In this document: piece by piece, positions 32,378 through 38,584 of the stretch
Layout of the letters: each line of letters starts with the position of its first letter
Numbering within the stretch: position 1 is the stretch's first letter
From: Lachnospiraceae bacterium
GTDB taxonomy: Bacteria > Bacillota > Clostridia > Lachnospirales > Lachnospiraceae
Length of the DNA stretch: 38,584 nucleotides
Assembly: GCA_017550425.1 (NCBI GenBank)
Contig: JAFZPG010000009.1
Coordinates: forward strand, 1 to 38,584
Direction of reading: 5' to 3'
Program-made: the position numbers and the translations under genes
The notes under the pieces: model-generated
Seen by the model: the letters and a program-made list of their open reading frames with translations, nothing else
Databases searched by the model: none
What the model was told of the DNA's origin: nothing

Positions 32378-32387
32378 AGGCAGAACC

Positions 32388-34067
32388 ATGAAACATCTTT
32401 CCGTTAAGTGCGTAAGAAAACTCGTTGCCGTTGCATTGAGCACCGTTATGGGCTTTGCGCTCATACCGAACCTTGCACGGATCCCATCGGGCCGTGTCCT
32501 GGCCGATGACACACCGACGGCCGATGAGGAGGAAATTACCGTCACTACAACTCATGATATTTACTTATACATAGATCCGGATTCTGTTGCCCACATGCAG
32601 ATCGGATTTGAAATCAGCGGTTCTCGAGCAAAAGACGTGAATCAGTTTTCACTTCTTGTCACAGATAAGCCGTATACTGAAAGTAATGCGAAGACTCTCT
32701 ATTACGGCGTTCTGGATATTACTCCAGATCAGATTCAATCAGGTAGCACCATTTACGATAATCTTCCTGCCGGTATTTACGGTTTATGGGACTATGATTT
32801 CATAACGTATATCGTTGCAGAAGTTGTAACCAATGATAGTGGAGTCGTGCTTAAAAGTACCCCGACACGGGTTAAGCCGTCCAGCGGATACGGTACCGTA
32901 GCACTTCAGGTCGAGCGTGTCTATGATCTTCGGTACGGAGATTACACCGGCAAGCGCTATCAAATGGATGCGATATACGAAATATGGAACGATTACGTGG
33001 ATAGGCAATTCAACGATGAATTGGATGTTGTGGATCTGGATCTGGATAGAGATGGCACGCTGGATGTCCGCTGGGGTGGTGAATGGAGCTTTATATATAG
33101 TGTTGCCGGACTAGATACCTCACAATATAATGGCTATATAAAGAGACTGGACAGCTGCAGTGTTTTTGGAACAATTGCATTCAATGAACCTGAGTGTGAT
33201 TTAGGAGGGTACAATTCGGTCATATTCAAACTTCCGGAATGTAAGCCGGTGATCAACAAAGTGCAACCTTCTGATAACGGTGTTCTGATCCGCTGGAATA
33301 AGGTTTCGGGATATAGCCGTTTTAATGTGTACCGTTCGACGAGTTCTGAAGGAACGTACAGTTATATTGGAAGTGTGACGGATGGCAGCACTAAATACGT
33401 CGACACGACCGCACAGAGCGGGACCCTCTATTTCTACAAGGTCCGTCCATATACCAAGTGTACGGACAGCGAAGGCCGGACCAGAACGATCTATGCGACT
33501 TACTCGGATCCTTACCCTGTCCATATTCTTGGCGATACGAAACTTACCGCCGAGCCGAAGAGCGGCGTAACCATGAGGCTTTCCTGGACGGCAGTCAGCG
33601 GTGCAGAGTACTATGAGATCTATCGTGCGACTTCAGAAAACGGCACCTATTCCTATGTGAAAAGCACTACGGGTACATCGACCTCGGATACCGGTTTGAA
33701 AGCCGGCACTCGTTACTATTACATGATCCGTGCGGTGCAGAACGAGGATGGGACGAAGAACTATAGTAAATACGCCGGTGCAGTGGCTGTGGCTCTGGCC
33801 ACACCGACGATGGAAAGTGCGACGTTTAAGTCCGGAAAAGGCGTGACGCTTTCCTGGACGAAGGCCAGCGGCGCAGACCGGTACAATGTTTACAGGTATA
33901 ACACGAGTACCGGAAAATATGATTATGTGGCCAGTGTCCTCGGCGGTACGCTGACCTATACCGACGCGAGCGGCAGGAAGGGCGACTACTATAAAGTCCG
34001 CGCCTACAAGCGTGTTGACGGCGTCGTCTATTACGGCGGATGGAGCAACGCGAAGGCAGGAAAATAA
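32388..34067 (+). CDS. secreted protein with Ca-loop domain and three fibronectin type III repeats
   Basis: A 559-aa exported protein; the ATG at 32388 is 7 nt after GGGAGG and begins a signal peptide (MKHLSVKCVRKLVAVALSTV) with likely cleavage after LADD-like residues near 40. Residues 45-210 are beta-rich. A DLDLDRDGTLD loop near 225 resembles a calcium-binding repeat, followed by the LDSCSVFG segment shared with both downstream paralogues. From about 284 three Fn3-like units follow, each with W..VSGY/A, an xxYRS/YRAT strand and YYxxVR/IRA. It ends in GGWSNAKAGK with no LPxTG or other sorting motif, so it is probably released or bound non-covalently. The ligand is unknown. Confidence 0.85.
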   Translation: MKHLSVKCVRKLVAVALSTVMGFALIPNLARIPSGRVLADDTPTADEEEITVTTTHDIYLYIDPDSVAHMQIGFEISGSRAKDVNQFSLLVTDKPYTESNAKTLYYGVLDITPDQIQSGSTIYDNLPAGIYGLWDYDFITYIVAEVVTNDSGVVLKSTPTRVKPSSGYGTVALQVERVYDLRYGDYTGKRYQMDAIYEIWNDYVDRQFNDELDVVDLDLDRDGTLDVRWGGEWSFIYSVAGLDTSQYNGYIKRLDSCSVFGTIAFNEPECDLGGYNSVIFKLPECKPVINKVQPSDNGVLIRWNKVSGYSRFNVYRSTSSEGTYSYIGSVTDGSTKYVDTTAQSGTLYFYKVRPYTKCTDSEGRTRTIYATYSDPYPVHILGDTKLTAEPKSGVTMRLSWTAVSGAEYYEIYRATSENGTYSYVKSTTGTSTSDTGLKAGTRYYYMIRAVQNEDGTKNYSKYAGAVAVALATPTMESATFKSGKGVTLSWTKASGADRYNVYRYNTSTGKYDYVASVLGGTLTYTDASGRKGDYYKVRAYKRVDGVVYYGGWSNAKAGK

Positions 34068-34068
34068 C

Positions 34069-34083
34069 AAAGAACAGTTCTTT
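34069..34083. promoter_or_regulatory. palindrome upstream of the second Fn3 gene
   Basis: AAAGAACAGTTCTTT has perfect 7-bp arms and lies just before GAGGAGG. An almost identical element, with the same TCAA and purine-rich spacer, precedes the third Fn3 gene at 36558-36572. Confidence 0.6.
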
Positions 34084-34102
34084 TCAAGACGAGGAGGAGT
34101 CT

Positions 34103-36481
34103 ATGGTGAAAGACAGTACGATCAGAAGCTTTAGAAGGCTCGGCGCACTCGCGCTGAGCGCAATCATGGGCATTGCCCTCGTCCCGACACTTTCGGGCAT
34201 TCCCGAAGTCAAGGCGGATCCCTGGACGAAGGACGAGACAAATACAAGACTCGGGCTTGGTTCCATAGGAAATCCCGACAAGCCGACAAGCAGCAGTTCC
34301 CCCTGGAAAGGAAGTTATGTGTATTTTGGAAAATCCGGAGATAAACCGGTGCGTTTCCGTGTGCTGGACACCAAAGAAAAATTCAATAAAAAACCTACCC
34401 TGTTCCTTGATTGCGACTATGTATTGTGCGACAGTCCGTTGGACGACAGCTCTGCATATTGTGACACCAATACTGACCTTCTGAACGAATTGGAAGGTGA
34501 CTCCATACTTGAATTGTCAGCACCGGAAAGAGCGTCGCTAATCACGATCACGAAAGCTTTCCATAATTTAACCGACATGGACAGCGCGTTGATCGAGAGG
34601 TATATGTGGTATACCCCACGGCGTTCCCGGATCTTCATTCTGGATCTGGAAGATGTGATGAATACGAAATACGGGTACTGGAATCAGGCGGAATCCACTT
34701 CCGATATCGCCTCCAGAAAAAAGGTACGCATTTCGGATAAAACCAAGTATGCCGATTGGCGGCTGCGGAGCATCGTCCCGGTTGGCTACGATGAAGAATA
34801 CAACACTTTTTTGAGCTCGGAAACGAAGATCAATGCATGTGTAAATAATCACGGCTATATCAAAGAGGTGTTATGTAATGAGAACTGCGGTGTTTCGCCG
34901 GCATTTTATGTTGACTCCGATGATGTGATACTCTCATCTTCTGTTCCGGCAGAGTCCGGCGTCAATGGTCCCTGTTATAAACTGACGGTAAAGGATAAAG
35001 ACATCTCCATCGTTAGAAATTACGATGATGATGTCATACTCGAGGGAAACACCTTAACGATCCCCTTTACCATTAGCGGTAAAAATGCCGATACGGTAAA
35101 CCGGATTTCGATATTGATCACGAAAGTGGACTATAATGCATGGGAATATAACTCCCAAATTCTTCTTTATCAGGAAATTCCGTATACCGGCGATCTTACA
35201 ACGGGCGCGGTAGCCACCTGTACGCTTCCGGATCTTGAGGGTGAATGGAATCAGTATTTTCGGGTGTATCTCCTTGCGGAAAATGTAAATGGTCAGTATG
35301 AGACCGATTATGCCGCTACTCCCTATCTCCTTTATCCATGTACGGATGTTGTGGTCGACCTTAAGGAGGATACAGACCCCCTTCCATTGAAAAGTGAGCA
35401 GTGCTGGGCGTTTTCTTCTTTGGCGGATTGGATGAAGGAACCTGTGGTCGACCATGGGGGTTTTTATGAGGACAATATGTACGTCGATAAGTTTGATATT
35501 GACAAGGATGGCACTTGGGATCTGACATATTATTACGACTGGGATGTACTGTGGCGCCTGGATTCCTGCAGCGTGTTCGGAAGCGTGGTCATTGAGGAAA
35601 CCTATCTCCGTCAATATGGACATTGCCGTTCGCTCACCATCAATTTCCCTCTTTGCAAGCCTGAGATCACGAAAACGGAGCCGACGGATACCGGAGTGCA
35701 GATCAGGTGGAGCAGCGTGTCCGGGTATAGCAGTTACAATGTCTATCGGTCTACGAGCCTAAATGGTACATACAGTTATTTGGCAAGTGTGACCGGCGGG
35801 ACGACGAAGTATGTCGATAAGACGGCACAGGGCGGCAAGACCTACTATTACAAGGTCCGCCCGTATAAGAAAGTTCTGGATCGAAATGATCAGAACAAGA
35901 CGATCTATGCCACCTGGTCAGATGCGGCGAAGGTGGTAGTCCTTGCGGATACGAAGCTTACTGTAGAACCCAAGAGCGGTGTCACCATGAAACTTTCCTG
36001 GACGGCGGTAAGCGGGGCTACATCCTATGAGATCTACCGGTCAACATCCGCATCGGGACCGTATACGTATGTGAAGGCAACGACCGGTACATCTACTTCT
36101 GATACAGGCCTTACAGCCGGCACCCGTTATTACTACATGGTCCGCGCGAAAAAGACTGTGAACGGAGTGGCGCAGTATAGTAAGTATTCGGCGGCGGTGG
36201 CCGTGGCACTGGCAACACCTTCGATGGAAAGTGCGACATTTAAGTCCGGAAAAGGCGTGACGCTGAACTGGACCAAGGCCAGTGGTGCCGACCGGTATAA
36301 CGTGTATAAGTACAATACGAGTACCGGGAAGTACGATTACGTGGCCAGCGTTCTCGGCGGAACACTGACCTACACTGATGCAAACGGTAAGAAGGGCGAC
36401 TACTACAAAGTACGTGCCTATAAGAGAGTCGACGGCGTCGTCTATTACGGCGGTTGGTCAAATGCTAAGGCAGGTAAGTAA
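34103..36481 (+). CDS. secreted protein with DUF6273-like domain, Ca-loop and three Fn3 repeats
   Basis: A 792-aa exported protein; GAGGAGG fixes the start at 34103. The signal peptide ends near VKAD (about 35). Residues about 70-275 match the DUF6273 layout: VYFGKSGDKPVRFRVLD, an IFILDLEDVMNTKYGYW strand, WRLRSIVPVG, then GVSPAFYVDSDDVILSS. A beta-sandwich with TVNRISILITKVDY follows, then the loop DIDKDGTWD and the conserved LDSCSVFG, and finally three Fn3-like repeats from about 518, ending in GGWSNAKAGK as in the upstream gene. It has no sorting signal. The gene starts 35 nt after the upstream one, so the two probably share a transcript. Confidence 0.85.
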   Translation: MVKDSTIRSFRRLGALALSAIMGIALVPTLSGIPEVKADPWTKDETNTRLGLGSIGNPDKPTSSSSPWKGSYVYFGKSGDKPVRFRVLDTKEKFNKKPTLFLDCDYVLCDSPLDDSSAYCDTNTDLLNELEGDSILELSAPERASLITITKAFHNLTDMDSALIERYMWYTPRRSRIFILDLEDVMNTKYGYWNQAESTSDIASRKKVRISDKTKYADWRLRSIVPVGYDEEYNTFLSSETKINACVNNHGYIKEVLCNENCGVSPAFYVDSDDVILSSSVPAESGVNGPCYKLTVKDKDISIVRNYDDDVILEGNTLTIPFTISGKNADTVNRISILITKVDYNAWEYNSQILLYQEIPYTGDLTTGAVATCTLPDLEGEWNQYFRVYLLAENVNGQYETDYAATPYLLYPCTDVVVDLKEDTDPLPLKSEQCWAFSSLADWMKEPVVDHGGFYEDNMYVDKFDIDKDGTWDLTYYYDWDVLWRLDSCSVFGSVVIEETYLRQYGHCRSLTINFPLCKPEITKTEPTDTGVQIRWSSVSGYSSYNVYRSTSLNGTYSYLASVTGGTTKYVDKTAQGGKTYYYKVRPYKKVLDRNDQNKTIYATWSDAAKVVVLADTKLTVEPKSGVTMKLSWTAVSGATSYEIYRSTSASGPYTYVKATTGTSTSDTGLTAGTRYYYMVRAKKTVNGVAQYSKYSAAVAVALATPSMESATFKSGKGVTLNWTKASGADRYNVYKYNTSTGKYDYVASVLGGTLTYTDANGKKGDYYKVRAYKRVDGVVYYGGWSNAKAGK
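35993..36093 (+). repeat. 101-bp exact copy shared with the downstream paralogue
   Basis: Identical to 38440-38540 over 101 bp within the middle Fn3 unit, and near-identical for about 25 bp further upstream. Flanking codons differ at synonymous sites, which points to recent gene conversion. Confidence 0.9.
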
Positions 36482-36557
36482 GCGCAGCCCGCGCGGCGCC
36501 GCCGCAGGCGTTGGAAGCGGCAAACGCGATGTGCGCTGCGGAAAAGAAAGAAGTACT

Positions 36558-36572
36558 AAAGAATAGTTCTTT
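36558..36572. promoter_or_regulatory. palindrome upstream of the third Fn3 gene
   Basis: AAAGAATAGTTCTTT differs by one base from the element at 34069-34083 and sits at the same distance (about 8 nt) from the AGGAGG ribosome binding site. Confidence 0.6.
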
Positions 36573-36594
36573 TCAAAAAGAGGAGGATGCCTGA

Positions 36595-38584
36595 ATGAAT
36601 GGAAAAACCGGAAAGACCATGAGAAGGATCGGCGCCATCGCCATGAGCACCGTTATGAGTTTCGCGCTCATTCCGAGTCTTCAGGGTGTGCCTGAGGTGA
36701 AAGCGGATACGTGGACGAAGGATAAAACGAATACCTGGATCGGCGCACAAGCCTTGCAAAACCCCAAACAGCCGACATCTAAGAACGACCCATGGACGGG
36801 AGACTATGTGTACTATGGAAAACACGACGGCCAGCCGGTCCTGTTCCGTGTGCTAAGCAAGCGTGAAAGTAAATTATATAATAATGTCTTCCTCGATTGT
36901 GACTCTGTACTTTGTAAAAGTGTTTTTGACGATGAAAGCGGAATCTGGAATGTTGACAGCTGTGATATCCGAAATGCGCTTCCGGGCAAATCCATCCTCG
37001 AATTGACGGCAGCGGAGAAGAGGGCGTTGTCTTATACCTCGATCAATGAACATGCATTATCCGGAATCGATAATAAAGTGATCAGCCGTTTTGGATCGTA
37101 TTCGGCAATGAAATACGATCAAGTCTTCCTTATGGACGTGGAGGATGTGCTGAATAAACAATACGGTTACTGGAATGAGTCCGGGATGGGACAGGCCAAC
37201 ACATCTGTTGTGTCCCGTCAAAAAAAAGAATTCGGAAAAAGCACCGGCGAACCGGTTGCCTGGAGCCTTCGGAACACGGTTGCAAGTGATAATACGAGAA
37301 TCGGAATTGTGGGGAAAAACGGAACGATCAGTGATTTGTCTTGTCAGACGGAATGCGGCATCTCACCGGCGATGAATATCGATGAAGAAGATATCCTTTT
37401 CGCGACTTTGGTCGACGGGACGAAGGGCGAGCCGGGAGCCACATATAAACTGACGGTCATTGATAATGAAATCGATCTTGATAATCTATACGGAGAACAA
37501 ATCACGTTCGATGGGAACACGGTCACGGTGCCTTTCAGGCTCACCGGTTGGCATAACGATAAGGTGAACCGGATTTCTCTGCTGATCACAGACAATCCAA
37601 TCGAAGACTCTTCACAGCAAGATATAACGATTCTGGAGTATTGCGAACTTCCGGTTACCGGGGATTTGAAAAATGGCACGGTGACCTTTACGATCCCGGA
37701 CAATTTAGGTGAGATGGACGAGGATTTCTATGTGTATATTGTGCCCGAAACTATCAATGGAAAATATGAGACGGACTATACCCGCCCGGTAAGGATCTGG
37801 TCGCCCCGATCCACCGAGTTTGATCTTATGGACGGAGAAATAAGCATAGACCAGATTAAGTGGGATTCCATCTGGTGGCTGTATGAATGCGAGAAGCTCA
37901 GTGTTGAATACGGGATAGAAAACGGGAACTTTAGCTACTATATTGATCTGGATCAGGACGGAAATGTGGATCTTTTCGCATACATAACGGAAGCAGAAGA
38001 CAAGTTCATTAAACGCGCGGAGACTTGCAATATTTTCGGTACTTATAAGTACGAGCTGGAAGATTCTGTGCCTGAATATTATGGGGTCACGTCGATCACG
38101 TTCAAGCTCCCGCTATGTCAACCGACGATCACGAAAGCGGAACCGACGGATACCGGGGTTCAGGTGAAATGGAATAAGGTTTCCGGCTATTCTACATACA
38201 ACGTGTATCGTTCGACAAGTGAGAATGGTACGTATAGTTATCTGGCGAGTGTAACGGGCGGGACAACAAAATATGTGGATAAGACGGCCCAAGGAGGAAA
38301 GACGTATTACTACAAGGTTCGTCCATATAAGAAGACGGACGGCAAGACGATCTATGCACCTTGGTCCGACGCGGCGAAGGTAGTAGTTCTTGCGGACACG
38401 AAACTTACGGCGGAACCCAAGAGCGGTGTCACCATGAAGCTTTCCTGGACGGCGGTAAGCGGGGCTACATCCTATGAGATCTACCGGTCAACATCCGCAT
38501 CGGGACCGTATACGTATGTGAAGGCAACGACCGGTACATCCACTTCCGACACTGGACTTACGGCCGGCACCCGATATTATTACA
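36595..38584 (+). CDS. secreted DUF6273-like / Fn3 protein, 5' part (runs off the window end)
   Basis: The frame is open from the ATG at 36595 (AGGAGG at 36581-36586, 8-nt spacing) to the last base: 663 complete codons, no stop. The product begins MNGKTGKTMRRIGAIAMSTV, a signal peptide ending near VKAD. It parallels the preceding gene: a DUF6273-like domain (YVYYGKHDGQPVLFRVL, QVFLMDVEDVLNKQYGYW, CGISPAMNIDEEDILFA), a beta-sandwich with KVNRISLLITD, a DLDQDGNVD loop, then Fn3 repeats from about residue 510. By comparison with its neighbours, roughly one and a half Fn3 units plus the GGWSNAKAGK end should lie beyond the window. Confidence 0.85.
   Translation, partial: MNGKTGKTMRRIGAIAMSTVMSFALIPSLQGVPEVKADTWTKDKTNTWIGAQALQNPKQPTSKNDPWTGDYVYYGKHDGQPVLFRVLSKRESKLYNNVFLDCDSVLCKSVFDDESGIWNVDSCDIRNALPGKSILELTAAEKRALSYTSINEHALSGIDNKVISRFGSYSAMKYDQVFLMDVEDVLNKQYGYWNESGMGQANTSVVSRQKKEFGKSTGEPVAWSLRNTVASDNTRIGIVGKNGTISDLSCQTECGISPAMNIDEEDILFATLVDGTKGEPGATYKLTVIDNEIDLDNLYGEQITFDGNTVTVPFRLTGWHNDKVNRISLLITDNPIEDSSQQDITILEYCELPVTGDLKNGTVTFTIPDNLGEMDEDFYVYIVPETINGKYETDYTRPVRIWSPRSTEFDLMDGEISIDQIKWDSIWWLYECEKLSVEYGIENGNFSYYIDLDQDGNVDLFAYITEAEDKFIKRAETCNIFGTYKYELEDSVPEYYGVTSITFKLPLCQPTITKAEPTDTGVQVKWNKVSGYSTYNVYRSTSENGTYSYLASVTGGTTKYVDKTAQGGKTYYYKVRPYKKTDGKTIYAPWSDAAKVVVLADTKLTAEPKSGVTMKLSWTAVSGATSYEIYRSTSASGPYTYVKATTGTSTSDTGLTAGTRYYY
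38440..38540 (+). repeat. 101-bp exact copy shared with the upstream paralogue
   Basis: Partner of 35993-36093; see that entry for extent and interpretation. Confidence 0.9.

Overview
The window looks like chromosomal DNA from a Gram-positive Clostridia member, most likely Lachnospiraceae-like or a related gut/rumen anaerobe. The grounds are many lipoprotein signal peptides with no outer-membrane genes, a PadR/DUF2812/CPBP operon, a DUF3990/HTH remnant, EF-hand plus leucine-rich-repeat lipoproteins, secreted fibronectin type III proteins, and strong GGAGG-type ribosome binding sites. The taxon is inferred from gene families only. No rRNA, tRNA, CRISPR array, transposase or phage gene was seen.

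Layout. (1) 1-4965, plus strand: the end of a sugar-nucleotide operon: Rmd-like reductase (cut by the window edge), manC, manA and a PgcA/ManB-like phosphohexomutase. Together they can turn fructose-6-P into GDP-mannose and onward to a GDP-6-deoxyhexose for a surface glycan. (2) 5133-8256, minus strand: a decayed DUF3990/HTH module, an LRR lipoprotein and a two-TM protein with a coupled 22-codon leader ORF. (3) 8558-13330, plus strand: a compact four-gene run of membrane-anchored protein, lipoprotein, HhH-SNF2-zinc-ribbon helicase and a 77-aa protein. (4) 13400-15673, minus strand: a zincin-like protein and an alkaline-phosphatase-superfamily enzyme. (5) 15810-16755: a repeat-rich gap without a supported gene. 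(6) 16756-25035: five consecutive lipoprotein genes (two RsiV/DUF3298-like, two LRR, one with tandem beta domains), closed by a bidirectional terminator. (7) 25290-28027, minus strand: an SPFH membrane protein with a ribbon-helix-helix partner behind a promoter carrying two palindromes, and an alpha/beta hydrolase. (8) 28215-32062, plus strand: lipoprotein + HAD hydrolase, then a padR-DUF2812-CPBP protease operon with a near-perfect promoter overlapped by inverted repeats. (9) 32388-38584, plus strand: three paralogous secreted multi-domain Fn3 proteins, the last cut by the window end.

Cross-cutting signals. The nonamer AAAAGCACT (or its complement) occurs at least 17 times, and its 11-nt extension AGTGCTTTTCG 11 times, on both strands, in five of six coding frames and between genes. 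It is therefore a DNA-level motif and the most unusual signal here. Two families of 52-56-nt imperfect palindromes are interspersed between genes. Several leaders carry short tandem arrays, and many otherwise ordinary enzymes carry low-complexity or tandem-repeat insertions.
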